Shown: positions 52,417 to 61,007, counted from the stretch's first letter. The stretch is 64,000 bases of DNA from Flavobacterium galactosidilyticum (GCF_020911945.1 NZ_CP087135.1:1843501-1907500), one strand, 5' to 3'. Notes: generated by a model not told the origin, from the letters alone. Numbers and translations are program-made.

Positions 52417-55400
52417 TTAAAGGTCAATATTTAATCCAACAATTATTGTTTTTGCAGGAGGCGCTGAATAAAATGCAATTCCTTTTTCTATATTGGAATC
52501 CCCATTATTATCATAAGATGATTCTGGATCATATCCGTTGTAGTTTGTAAATGTTAGTAAATTAACGCCTGTTAAATACACACGAAGTCTGTCTACAGAA
52601 ACTTTTTGAGTTAGTGTTTTTGGTAAAGTATAGCCTAAGGATAAGTTTCTCAAACGAACAAAATCAGTTTTGTCTAAATAACGCGTCGAAGCTTGGTCAC
52701 CATTACTACGACCCCATCTTGCTTGTGGCACATTAGTAATGTCGCCTGGATTTTGCCATCTGTCCATCTGATCTTTGGTTTGGTTGTCTCTATATCTAGC
52801 GTTGCTTGATTGAAATTTACCACCCTCATTATAGATAGAAGCGCCCCATTCTCCTTGGAAAGTCATAGAAAAATCAAAATTTTTGAATGTTACAGTATTT
52901 GTAAGTCCTGCCATTAAAGTAGGATAAGGATTTCCAGCTATGATTCTTTGTGCTTCACTATACGTTTTTGTAGTTGTTTTATCTAAAGAGCCATCAGGTA
53001 ATAAAGTGTTTTTGTAAAACAAAGCATTTCCATTTGCTGGGTCAACACCGGCATATTCTGCTATGTAGAAAGAAGAAATAGTTTCTCCAACTCTAACAAT
53101 ATTTTGACCCGCAACAATATCGCCACCAGGTAAAGCAGTCACTTTATTATCTAAAGTCGCAAGATTGAATGAGCTTTTCCAGCTTAAACTAGAATTTTTA
53201 ATATTAGTTGTGTTTAATACAAATTCAAAGCCCTTATTAGTCAATGATCCTACATTGCGAGTCAAAGAACTCCATCCAGAAGTACCTGGTAAAGGCTCAT
53301 TTAATAATAAGTCATTTGTTTTCTTAACATAATAATCTATTTCTCCCGTTACTCTGTTGTTTAAGAAACCGAAGTCGATACCCACATCTGTTTGATTCGT
53401 TTTTTCCCATTTCAAATCTTGGTTAACTAATTGCGAAGGATTGATAGCAGATTGTTTGTTGTAAGATGAACCATTGAAAAGTCCCAAACTTGCAAAATTT
53501 CCAATACCTGCATTACCAGTAACTCCAATACTTCCTCTTAATTTTAATAAATTAATAAAATTACTATCTTTCAAAAAGTCTTCTTGTGAAATAATCCATC
53601 CTACAGAAGCAGCTGGGAATGTACCATATCTATTAGAAGCGCCAAACCTTGATGAACCATCATAACGTAAACTTCCTTTTATAAGATACTTGTCCATAAT
53701 AGAAAAGGTAGCTCTACCAAAATAAGAAAGGAAATTGTATTTAGTTCTACTAGAAGAACCTGATGTTATTTCAGAAGCACTTTCAACAGTTTGTAAATCA
53801 TCAGAGGGGAAACCTGTTCCAGCAACATATTGTCTTTTGCGAGCACTTTCTTCAAAACTCATTCCTAAAACTAAATCTAATTTATAATCTTCTTTGAAAG
53901 TTTTGTTGTAGTTGAAATAATTATTTATACTGTACTTGTCCGACTGAATTGCATTAGCGTCTGCATAACCATTTGTTGATGCGGATTCGGTTAAACTACC
54001 TGCAAAATACTCTTCTGTTTGATTATTGTTATCATATCCTATTTCTGTTCTAAAACTCAATTCCGGTACAAATTTGTATTCGAAATAAGTGTTCATTAAA
54101 GTTCTAAAAATGTTTGCATCCCAATTTCCATTAAATTGCTGCATTAAAAAGTTATAATACAAGGTTGTGTCATTATTTGGAGTGATTCCGTCGTCAAGGT
54201 AAGCTGGTGCTAATGGTGTTTGTGCAACGCCTTGCAATGGAGTAGCAAATGAATTATCAGATCCTATTCTTTTGATGTTTGTTTTACTCAAACTTGTATT
54301 AAGACCAACTCGTAATTTGTCAGAAACTTTGTGGTCTAAATTCCCTCTGTAAGAGTAACGATCCATTTTATTTCCGCGAACAATTCCTTCGGTATTATTA
54401 TACCCGCCTGAAAGAAAGAATACTGTTTTGCTATCACCACCCGATATTGAAAAGGAATGTTCTTGAGTAGATCCTTTTACTAAGGCTAAATTTTGCCAGT
54501 CAGTATCAACTTCTCCAGTTCTCCAATCTTTTCCATTCGCATAACCGTCAAAAACTCCTCCTGGTTCTGTCAGCCATAAATCATCAGCTCCGTATCTATA
54601 AGCAGAGGCTTCTGTATATAGTTCAGCATATTCTGCTGCATTTAGCCAACTCATTTTGTTGGTAGCTTCGCTCCATCCTGCTGAGGTGTTTAACGAGATT
54701 TTTGTTTTACCTGCTTTTCCTTGTTTGGTAGTAATTAAAACAACTCCATTAGTTCCTCTAGCGCCGTAAATAGCTGCGGAAGAGGCATCTTTTAATATTT
54801 CTACCGATTCAATGTCATTAGGGTTTAATGAAATCAATGGATTAATTGGGGCTGCTGAACCACTTTCATTATCATTTATTAATGGCATTCCATCAAGTAC
54901 ATATAATGGTTCTTGAGAAGAGGAAATACTAGAAACACCTCTAACTCTCAATTTTACGCCACCTTCTACTTTTCCATTAATCTGAGTAATTTGTACTCCT
55001 GCTAATTTACCAACCATCGCATTTTGAAAGTTGGCCACAGGTACGTTTTCCATATCTTTTGCTGTTACACGAGCAATATTATCTGTTAATTTCTTCTTGC
55101 TTTGGGTACCAAAACCAACTACAAAAACGGTTTCAAGATCATTTGAAGATTCACCTAGCTTGATCACCATCGAAGATGCTGCTGCGATTTCTACAGTTTT
55201 CATGCCTATAAAGCTGACCGTTAAAATTTGCCCCTTTTTAGTAGTGATTGAAAAATTACCGTCAAAATCAGTTTGAGTACTGTTTGTCGTTCCCTTAGCG
55301 GTAATATTTGCACCAGGAATTGGAAGTCCGCCCATGTCAGTAACTTTACCGGACATTTTACTTTCTTGAGCAAATGTTAATTGCGCGAACAGTACAATTA

Positions 55401-55434
55401 AGAGACTCAAAAAATAGTTGAAATTAATTCTCAT
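52417..55434 (-). CDS. SusC/RagA-family TonB-dependent transporter
   Basis: The 1005-residue outer membrane receptor has a signal peptide. A carboxypeptidase-regulatory-like domain follows (about 25-105: KMSGKVTDMGGLPIPGANITAKGTTNSTQTDFDGNFSI), then a TonB plug (NVPVANFQNAMVGKLAGVQITQING; LRVRGVSSISSSQEPLYVLDGMPL; SVEILKDASSAAIYGARGTNGVVLITTKQGK) and a beta-barrel to the end. It imports ligand captured by SusD, driven by TonB. The pair is a minimal locus; the substrate is not identifiable. Confidence 0.95.
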   Translation of the reverse strand: MRINFNYFLSLLIVLFAQLTFAQESKMSGKVTDMGGLPIPGANITAKGTTNSTQTDFDGNFSITTKKGQILTVSFIGMKTVEIAAASSMVIKLGESSNDLETVFVVGFGTQSKKKLTDNIARVTAKDMENVPVANFQNAMVGKLAGVQITQINGKVEGGVKLRVRGVSSISSSQEPLYVLDGMPLINDNESGSAAPINPLISLNPNDIESVEILKDASSAAIYGARGTNGVVLITTKQGKAGKTKISLNTSAGWSEATNKMSWLNAAEYAELYTEASAYRYGADDLWLTEPGGVFDGYANGKDWRTGEVDTDWQNLALVKGSTQEHSFSISGGDSKTVFFLSGGYNNTEGIVRGNKMDRYSYRGNLDHKVSDKLRVGLNTSLSKTNIKRIGSDNSFATPLQGVAQTPLAPAYLDDGITPNNDTTLYYNFLMQQFNGNWDANIFRTLMNTYFEYKFVPELSFRTEIGYDNNNQTEEYFAGSLTESASTNGYADANAIQSDKYSINNYFNYNKTFKEDYKLDLVLGMSFEESARKRQYVAGTGFPSDDLQTVESASEITSGSSSRTKYNFLSYFGRATFSIMDKYLIKGSLRYDGSSRFGASNRYGTFPAASVGWIISQEDFLKDSNFINLLKLRGSIGVTGNAGIGNFASLGLFNGSSYNKQSAINPSQLVNQDLKWEKTNQTDVGIDFGFLNNRVTGEIDYYVKKTNDLLLNEPLPGTSGWSSLTRNVGSLTNKGFEFVLNTTNIKNSSLSWKSSFNLATLDNKVTALPGGDIVAGQNIVRVGETISSFYIAEYAGVDPANGNALFYKNTLLPDGSLDKTTTKTYSEAQRIIAGNPYPTLMAGLTNTVTFKNFDFSMTFQGEWGASIYNEGGKFQSSNARYRDNQTKDQMDRWQNPGDITNVPQARWGRSNGDQASTRYLDKTDFVRLRNLSLGYTLPKTLTQKVSVDRLRVYLTGVNLLTFTNYNGYDPESSYDNNGDSNIEKGIAFYSAPPAKTIIVGLNIDL

Positions 55435-55815
55435 TTTTGGGTTATTTAAGATTAGTTAGTCCAAATATCTAAATAAAATGTTAAATAAATTCGCTTTCGA
55501 ATAAAAATTGTTAAAAAAATACAATTCAACCTGTTTTTTTATTTAATGTTTAAAATTAGCTTCAAAAAATGATCTTGACTATTACTATTATTGATTTCTG
55601 ACAAATTGAAGGTTTGTTAATTAGTCACCGGACTAATAGAAGTGCTTGGAATTGGATAGCTAATTGTCTATTTTAATTAAAAAAAAATAACTTGCTTTTG
55701 TCTTTTTCGAAATAGAAGAGCAGGAAATATAATAAGTGTTTTGAAAAATCGAGTTTTTACTTTGGAAAAGTTTGATCCATAAATTAAAAATAAGAATGGT
55801 TTTGACAAAGTCTAA
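55435..55815. other. Intergenic region, susC upstream and acr3 downstream
   Basis: The 381 AT-rich bases presumably hold the susC promoter and the acr3 transcript end. A small perfect hairpin ATTAGTC-accg-GACTAAT lies at 55620-55637. No T run follows it and no gene is seen. Confidence 0.4.
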
Positions 55816-56865
55816 TTAATGTCTAACAGGATAAAGTTTCTTTTTCAGCCAAAAAGATACGTTTACTAAAATTATCAGCGCTGGAACCTCTACTAATGGA
55901 CCTATAACACCTGCAAAAGCTTGTCCGCTATTGATTCCAAAAACACCTATTGAAACGGCAATTGCTAACTCAAAATTATTTCCAGCCGCAGTAAATGAGA
56001 GCGCAACAGCATCTCTATAATTTGCTCCAATCCTTTTTGAAACTAAAAACATCAAGAAAAACATAATTGTAAAGAAAATTACTAAAGGAATTGCAATCCG
56101 TACTACATCCATTGGCAAATCAACAATCATTTCCCCCTTTAAACTAAACATCACTACGATTGTAAAAAGTAGTGCTATCAATGTTATAGGCGATACGAAA
56201 GGAATAAATTTTTGGTTAAACCATTTATCTCCTAGAAATCTCTTAATAAAATACCGACTTAGTACTGCTAGTACAAATGGAATTCCTAGATATAGTCCTA
56301 CGGTAGTAGCGATTTGTGCAATAGTAATATTGAGCTCCAAACCTTTTATTCCAAATAAAGGCAGCATGATTTCCAAATAAAAATAAGCATATAAGCTAAA
56401 AAAGAAGACTTGCAATAAACTATTAATTCCAATCAAGCCCGCCGTTAATTCTCTGTTACCTTCCGCAAGTTCATTCCATACAATTACCATAGCAATACAT
56501 GGCGCAATCCCAATTATGATTAAACCAGTCATATATTCTGGATAATCTTTTAAGAAATATGTAGCTAATAAAAACATTAAGAATGGACCTACTATCCATG
56601 TGATCAAAAAGGAGAGCGTAAGTAATTTTGGCTTTTCGGAAATAGAAGTGATTTTTGAAAAATCAATTTTAGTTAATGGTGGATACATCATCAATATTAA
56701 TCCTATTGCTAGAGGAATGTTAGTGGTGCCACTCGAAAAGGAATTAATAAAAGTGCTGCTGGATGGTATAAAGTAGCCAATAGAAACACCAAGAATCATG
56801 GCGAGAAATATCCAAATCGTTAAGTAGTTGTCTAGAAAGTTTAATCTTTTTTTTAGTGATGGCAT
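55816..56865 (-). CDS. acr3: Arsenite efflux transporter Acr3
   Basis: I place the start at 56865 (MPSLKKRLNFLDNYLTIWIFLAMILG), giving 349 residues; a longer frame would overlap the arsC-like gene. About ten membrane helices are present, with Acr3 motifs GLIIIGIAPCIAMVIVWNELA (the essential cysteine in APCIAM), NSLLQVFF, and AVALSFTAAGNNFELAIAVSIGVFG. It pumps arsenite out of the cell using the proton gradient. It is the last gene of the ars operon, 1 bp after the arsC-like stop. Confidence 0.95.
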   Translation of the reverse strand: MPSLKKRLNFLDNYLTIWIFLAMILGVSIGYFIPSSSTFINSFSSGTTNIPLAIGLILMMYPPLTKIDFSKITSISEKPKLLTLSFLITWIVGPFLMFLLATYFLKDYPEYMTGLIIIGIAPCIAMVIVWNELAEGNRELTAGLIGINSLLQVFFFSLYAYFYLEIMLPLFGIKGLELNITIAQIATTVGLYLGIPFVLAVLSRYFIKRFLGDKWFNQKFIPFVSPITLIALLFTIVVMFSLKGEMIVDLPMDVVRIAIPLVIFFTIMFFLMFLVSKRIGANYRDAVALSFTAAGNNFELAIAVSIGVFGINSGQAFAGVIGPLVEVPALIILVNVSFWLKKKLYPVRH

Positions 56866-56866
56866 T

Positions 56867-57499
56867 TTATAATTTAATTTGAGAGAATAAATAAAATATT
56901 TCAGTGGCAATTTGTAAACTACGATCTTGATATTTTTCTGTCTGTTGCCATGTACTGTCAAAAGCTTTCGGGTCTTCAAAAGGAATTGCAATTCTTTTTT
57001 CAGCGCCACTTATAAAAGGGCAATCACCATCGGCTTGTGCACAAGTTAGAATTGCGGCAAAACTATTTTTTGGATTAAAATCGTCATTATAGCTTTTTGA
57101 AAACCCAATGATTGGATGCTCGTTTTCTGTGTATTTTATGGAGTATATTGGGTTATCTCCGTCTGCAATAGTTGCGATTTTGAACCCTGATTGCTCTAAT
57201 GTTTTTAGAACAGTTGGATATAAAGCAGTTGCTTCGGTACCGCCAGAGTAACAAAATACATTTTTGATATTGTAATGGGTAGCTGCCGTTTGTGCCCAAA
57301 CTTGTGCTAAATGACTTCGTCTTGAGTTGTGAGTACAAATGAAATTTAGCAGTACTGTTTGTTTAGTATTAACTTTATTTTGAATAAAGTCAATTAGGGA
57401 CTGCAAAGTGGTTTTGCGTTCCGCTGCTATTTTAGCAAAATCAAAAGCAAGAATGGCGCTTTCGATCTTTGAAAACAGTTTGATTTTGTTTGTTGTCAT
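56867..57499 (-). CDS. arsC: Arsenate reductase-like low-molecular-weight phosphatase
   Basis: The 210-residue protein has the LMW-PTP loop CTHNSRRS (C55 to R61, CX5R) and two further cysteines (in TCAQADGDCPF, about 163 and 170). This is the layout of thioredoxin-coupled ArsC enzymes, which reduce arsenate to arsenite. An N-terminal helical extension of about 45 residues precedes the phosphatase core, as in other Bacteroidota members. It lies between the DUF6428 gene (21 bp upstream) and acr3. Confidence 0.88.
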   Translation of the reverse strand: MTTNKIKLFSKIESAILAFDFAKIAAERKTTLQSLIDFIQNKVNTKQTVLLNFICTHNSRRSHLAQVWAQTAATHYNIKNVFCYSGGTEATALYPTVLKTLEQSGFKIATIADGDNPIYSIKYTENEHPIIGFSKSYNDDFNPKNSFAAILTCAQADGDCPFISGAEKRIAIPFEDPKAFDSTWQQTEKYQDRSLQIATEIFYLFSQIKL

Positions 57500-57520
57500 T
57501 TAATTGGTGTAAATAATAGT

Positions 57521-57991
57521 TTAACAACAACTTCCTCCAGGAGTACAAGTAGTAGCATTGTTTTTCATTTCTGAGAATTTTACTTTTGGTTTGGATGCTG
57601 GAATGCCACATTGGTCTTCAGCCAAGCAAGCAGTTTGTTTATTAATTAACATTAAGTCTTGTCCGTTGAAACCCAAACTATATTTTCCAATGGTTTCTGT
57701 TTGGTATTCTACTTCAATTTCGTAATCTTCAATCCCTAAAATCTTTTCGGAAAGCGCAATAATTGATAGCAGTTTGTTTGGTTTCAAACGATGATCGAAG
57801 TCGTTAGCATCCCACAATTGAAAGTTAACAACAGTTTCCTTTCTAACTTTTCCCCCGCAATCAATGAAGTTCTTAGTAACTAAGCCCACTTCAGTTACAT
57901 GAAAGTGTTCCGGAACGTAACTTCCATTAGGCAGTACAAAGGCAACATTTTCTAATGTGCTTAATTCTCTCTTGATTTCTGATAGTTTCAT
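57521..57991 (-). CDS. DUF6428 protein with cysteine-rich tail
   Basis: This 156-residue protein is common in Bacteroidota ars operons and is annotated DUF6428. The body (about 1-130) is alpha/beta: AFVLPNGSYVPEHFHVTEVGLVTKNFIDCGGKVRKETVVNFQLWDANDFDHR. The C-terminal tail ends TTCTPGGSCC and includes LAEDQCGIP, giving five cysteines near the end that could bind As(III) or a metal. The function is unproven; an arsenic chaperone or an accessory to ArsC are fair guesses. Gaps are 19 bp from arsR and 21 bp to arsC. Confidence 0.85.
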   Translation of the reverse strand: MKLSEIKRELSTLENVAFVLPNGSYVPEHFHVTEVGLVTKNFIDCGGKVRKETVVNFQLWDANDFDHRLKPNKLLSIIALSEKILGIEDYEIEVEYQTETIGKYSLGFNGQDLMLINKQTACLAEDQCGIPASKPKVKFSEMKNNATTCTPGGSCC

Positions 57992-58010
57992 TTTTTATAT
58001 AATTTAAAAG

Positions 58011-58343
58011 TTAACAACATTGCTTATTCTGTTTTTCTAAATAAGCACTTATGGTTTCTAAAAAACCTTTAATTTTGCCAAATCCTTCCTCATTTAAACA
58101 GTAACAAATAGAATTTCCTTCAATTGTTCCTTTAATCAGACCTGCATTTTTAAGTTCTTTTAAGTGCTGAGAAATCGTTGGCTGAGCTAATGGAAGCTCG
58201 TCAACAATAGCTGCACATACGCAACTATCTACTTTTAGCAGATGCTGGATTATTGCAATACGCGCTGGATGACCTATTGCCTTAGCTAATACAGCTAATT
58301 CATTTTGGCTGTCTGTAAAATGTTGTGATTTGGTAATTCCCAT
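58011..58343 (-). CDS. arsR: ArsR-family metalloregulator
   Basis: I place the start at 58343 (MGITKSQHFTDSQNELAVLAKAIG), giving 110 residues; a longer frame to 58424 would run through the operator. Winged helix: IGHPARIAIIQHLLKVDSCVCAAIVDELPLAQPTISQHLKELKNAGLI. The CVC pair at about 45-47 matches the As(III) site of ArsR. Metal binding would release it from the dyad at 58351-58380 and turn on the operon. It is first of arsR-DUF6428-arsC-acr3. Confidence 0.92.
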   Translation of the reverse strand: MGITKSQHFTDSQNELAVLAKAIGHPARIAIIQHLLKVDSCVCAAIVDELPLAQPTISQHLKELKNAGLIKGTIEGNSICYCLNEEGFGKIKGFLETISAYLEKQNKQCC

Positions 58344-58350
58344 TTTGTTA

Positions 58351-58380
58351 TATATTGATATTGCAATATTACGATATATT
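58351..58380. promoter_or_regulatory. Predicted ArsR operator
   Basis: A perfect palindrome ATATTGCAATAT (58358-58369) is flanked by further AT-rich symmetric bases. It lies 7 bp upstream of the arsR start. ArsR sites are typically AT-rich dyads in this position; binding is inferred. Confidence 0.55.
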
Positions 58381-58413
58381 ATAATAAAATAATTATCTCT
58401 AATTAATTTTTTA

Positions 58414-58674
58414 TTAAACGTCAATTTCTTCCTTAGGAATTGCGTGGAATCCTGCTTGTCGAACTTTCTTTTGTATGTCAGTTATGGCTATAAGGTTAAT
58501 CGTGTAAACAGTAAATTCTCTTGGGAAAATGGCGTGGTTAAGGACTACGTCTTTAATGCCATTTAGCTCCTGAATAGCGGTTTTTATTGCTAATAAATCT
58601 TTCTCATTAACTGCATTTGTACCAAATATTCTACCATCATTTCCTGGAATTACATTGTCATCTATAAGGCTCAT
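58414..58674 (-). CDS. Heavy-metal-associated-like domain protein lacking cysteines
   Basis: The 86-residue protein has a ferredoxin-like HMA fold pattern (FGTNAVNEKDLLAIKTAIQELNGIKDVVLNH and ITDIQKKVRQAGFHAIP). It contains no cysteine, so the usual CxxC metal site is missing. It ends 70 bp upstream of arsR on the same strand, with the ArsR operator between them, so it may be a separate unit. It may be a fold-only relative that binds nothing, or a protein-protein module. Confidence 0.65.
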   Translation of the reverse strand: MSLIDDNVIPGNDGRIFGTNAVNEKDLLAIKTAIQELNGIKDVVLNHAIFPREFTVYTINLIAITDIQKKVRQAGFHAIPKEEIDV

Positions 58675-58816
58675 TGTTTTTTATTTTTATGTTGTCAAAT
58701 TAGTTATTTGTTAATTAGTTTTTTTGAGATGCTTGCCTTCGCAGTTTTAATTTTAATCAGATAAATCTAAGAAGTCAAGTTTGACAGATTTATTTGTTCT
58801 AAGTTATCTGTTTTTT

Positions 58817-59347
58817 TAAACCAAGCGGCTATTGATATCTACTATGTGTACTTTTTTTAAATTATCCTTTTGAACTGAAAGATTGAAGACATCTTCGGCA
58901 GGTCTGGGATACGTTTTCATATTTTTACGAACGAGATCTTTAGTCGAAAATGTGGTTTTAAAGTTTTATCTTCCATACAAACTCCATTTTCCGTTGCTAC
59001 TTAATGCACGTCAATGTAATAGGTGATCGTCTGCAGAAACAACTATTAAAGGTAGTGAAACAAATTCTTATAACGTTGCGTTTTTTGAAATATTTAGCGC
59101 TTTAGCACTTTAAATGCTGGGGTCTTTGTCAGCAAAGTATTCTGCTGCGACAATCCGATTTCGTAAAATTTGCGGTGATTTATAAAACATCTGTCGCGCT
59201 TACAAAGCCATTTGGTTCAAATTGTTTTTTGCGAATATGCAAAATATGAATTCCTGTAGATACTGAATGTAGCGGAATAGCAAATGTCTTCTCAAAATTT
59301 CAACTTTCTGTTATTTCTAATACTATCGCTTTACAAACTTGAGGATA
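58817..59347 (-). pseudogene. Shattered type IX secreted protein with sorting domain
   Basis: The minus strand encodes a clear but broken type A sorting domain at 58817-58961 (FSTKDLVRKNMKTYPRPAEDVFN, then LKKVHIVDINSRLV and stop). Its YPRPAED replaces the usual YPNPA. Upstream fragments in other frames fit repeats of such proteins: AAEYFADKDPSI at 59113-59148, and NFEKTFAIPLHSVSTGIHILHIR followed by FVSATDVL further up. Stops and frame changes separate them. No start region is left. The parent was probably a surface or secreted protein exported by the type IX system. Confidence 0.72.
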
Positions 59348-59631
59348 AGGGTATAGAAAATATCTTAAACCTGTATGGTAGGCTTGTATTTTTTATTTAG
59401 GAATTTGTAATTATTTTCGTTGCTGTACTGCGGTATATCTGCTAAGAGTTCGTGATTTTAAATAGCTTTTTTTTATTAAATAGTTAACTGTAAATTACTA
59501 AGTTTATATTTTTCGGAAGCTAAATAATACTGGGAATTAGTTATTTATTCGTTAATAATGTAGTTGTTTTATGTTTTTAAATGTTTAATTATTAAATTAG
59601 TGTATTGTAAATCAATTAAATAAGCAATAAA
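59348..59631. other. Intergenic region, nothing recognised
   Basis: This AT-rich stretch between the broken secreted-protein gene and the acidic protein may hold further decayed coding DNA, but no fragment is convincing. It presumably contains the promoter of the acidic protein gene. Confidence 0.35.
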
Positions 59632-59997
59632 ATGGATGATGATAAAAAAAAATTAGACCAAAAGAATCTTGAAGATGAAAATAGAAGTGGAGCGCTAAAT
59701 CCTGTCTTATACCCTCCAAGTGAAGATATTTATAATCAATTTCAAAAAGAATCAGAGATAGATCCCGCTGATATTTCTAAAAACAAGGTTGCAGTAGAAA
59801 TAAACAATAGAGAGATGCTTAATGAAAAAGACTTTAATCAGGACAAGTCGGGATCTGATTTAGATGTGCCCGGTTCAGAGCTAGATGATGAGCAAGAAAA
59901 TATTGGTAATGAAGACGAGGAAAATAACTACTACAGCTTAGGTGGTGATAATCATAACGATTTAGAAGAGAATTCAGGTTACAATAATTTAAGTTAA
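59632..59997 (+). CDS. Acidic disordered protein (121 aa)
   Basis: The 121-residue protein is very acidic and low in hydrophobics, predicted disordered. It has a recognisable C-terminal block SGSDLDVPGSELDDEQE, then IGNEDEENNYYSLGGDNH, which I know as a recurring Bacteroidota hypothetical pattern. A middle part, LNPVLYPPSEDIYNQFQKE, is also patterned. There are no signal peptide and no cysteines. The function is unknown. It is isolated between relic DNA and the rRNA leader. Confidence 0.75.
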   Translation: MDDDKKKLDQKNLEDENRSGALNPVLYPPSEDIYNQFQKESEIDPADISKNKVAVEINNREMLNEKDFNQDKSGSDLDVPGSELDDEQENIGNEDEENNYYSLGGDNHNDLEENSGYNNLS

Positions 59998-60600
59998 ATC
60001 ATGCTAATACATTCGCTAGAATTATACTTTGAAAGTTTAAAAGTGTCAAAATTAGATTCACAAGTTTTAATTTTCTTTGTCATTTCCCTTTATAAAAGAG
60101 CCTTTATTACTTTTTTTAGTAATAGCTGTTCTTTTATAGATTGTTGGGGGATTGGCTGCAAGTCCTTGTCAAGATTGGTTCTGCTTCCCTTATCTATTGC
60201 TTTTCTAATCCCAATGCGATCCTGGATTTAAAATCAGGCTTACTACTGTATATGTGTGTTATTTTAAAATCAGGATCACTCCTATATATAAGGTATAGAG
60301 ATAAAACTTAAATTAAATATGCTTAATCATCGCTGGTGGTTTCAGCCTTGGGCTGATCTACGGTTGGATTTCGTAGTAATAAGCACTCCGCTACTTGCTA
60401 TAATAAGCGATACATAGGACTACCTAGATATAGTAGGTATAAGAAGAAGAACAGGAGCGTGCCTAAAACAAGAACAATCAAATCAATCAAAAGACCCTAC
60501 GGGACTAGTTCTTGCGTTATTTGAGTTACTCTATTTAAAGGGTAGCAATGATTAAGAAAAAAACTTTTCACTTCAAGCTTCAGGTTTAGAGCGGGTTAAA
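59998..60600. other. Gene-poor region upstream of the rRNA promoters
   Basis: About 600 bp hold no convincing gene. Two imperfect direct copies of a 30-bp block starting TTTAAAATCAGG lie 36 bp apart (60227 and 60263). A hairpin TCAGCC-TTG-GGCTGA is at 60342-60356. A 44-residue open stretch on the minus strand near 60090-60225 has no start or recognisable homology. The DNA immediately before P1 is very A/T-rich and could act as an UP element. Confidence 0.4.
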
Positions 60601-60641
60601 AAAAATGTTTTAAAATTTTTTAAAAAAGCGCTTAAAAAGTA

Positions 60642-60678
60642 TTGAATAGTGTTTTAAACTCCCTACTTTTGCACCCGC
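60642..60678 (+). promoter_or_regulatory. rRNA promoter P1
   Basis: TTG (60642-60644), 19 bp, TACTTTTG (60664-60671), then CACCCGC. This matches the TTG / TAnnTTTG consensus with a GC-rich discriminator, as expected for growth-rate-controlled rRNA promoters. Confidence 0.78.
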
Positions 60679-60690
60679 AACAACGCAGGC

Positions 60691-60711
60691 GTTCTTTAAA
60701 ATACTGACAAG
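60691..60711 (+). promoter_or_regulatory. boxA-like element 1
   Basis: GTTCTTTAAAATACTGACAAG, 19 bp after the P1 -7 box, resembles the antitermination boxA core and aligns with three further copies. Confidence 0.6.
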
Positions 60712-60761
60712 CACATCAAATTAAGATTAGAAATTATTTTCTAAAAAAGATTTAAAAAAGC

Positions 60762-60800
60762 TTGTGAGATTCGAAAGTCCTTACTACATTTGCACCCCGC
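60762..60800 (+). promoter_or_regulatory. rRNA promoter P2
   Basis: TTG (60762-60764), 20 bp, TACATTTG (60785-60792), then CACCCCGC. It starts the second repeat of the promoter module, 121 bp after P1. Confidence 0.78.
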
Positions 60801-60812
60801 AAAACAAGCAAA

Positions 60813-60833
60813 GTTCCTTGACAGATTGATAAG
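60813..60833 (+). promoter_or_regulatory. boxA-like element 2
   Basis: GTTCCTTGACAGATTGATAAG, 20 bp after the P2 -7 box; the closest relative of the copy before 23S. Confidence 0.6.
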
Positions 60834-60887
60834 AAAACCAGAAGAAAAGAGGGATAAAATTTCTCAAAAAAAAACTTCAAATTTTTC

Positions 60888-60925
60888 TTGCCAGTTAAGA
60901 AAACAAGTTTTACTTTTGCAGCCGC
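60888..60925 (+). promoter_or_regulatory. rRNA promoter P3
   Basis: TTG (60888-60890), 20 bp, TACTTTTG (60911-60918), then CAGCCGC. It is the promoter nearest 16S, 126 bp after P2. Confidence 0.78.
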
Positions 60926-60980
60926 TTCCAGAGACACACCATGTGAGTTGAACGAGGCGAAAAAAAAACAAGAAGAACAC

Positions 60981-61005
60981 GTTCCTAGACATATTGAATT
61001 GACAG
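60981..61005 (+). promoter_or_regulatory. boxA-like element 3
   Basis: GTTCCTAGACATATTGA, then ATTGACAG, lies just before the leader hairpins and shares GACATATTGA with the pre-23S copy. Confidence 0.6.
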
Positions 61006-61007
61006 CC

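Noticed and set aside
51047..55434. Polysaccharide utilisation locus
   Set aside because: Only the SusC/SusD pair is present. No glycoside hydrolase, lyase, sulfatase or hybrid sensor is adjacent, so the substrate class cannot be stated.
57010..58424. Overlapping gene starts in the ars and cyanophycinase operons
   Set aside because: The overlaps arise only from over-long N-terminal extensions. Conserved internal starts (56865, 58343, 47925) remove them.
60090..60225. A 44-residue minus-strand stretch ending LLLKKVIKALL before a stop, with protein-like composition
   Set aside because: It has no start codon, no identifiable family and stops in flanking frames. It may be a relic, but the evidence is too thin to call.
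60001..60231. A 76-codon open frame after the acidic protein gene
   Set aside because: Composition and repeated hydrophobic runs look non-coding. It has no recognised motif and no conserved neighbour.
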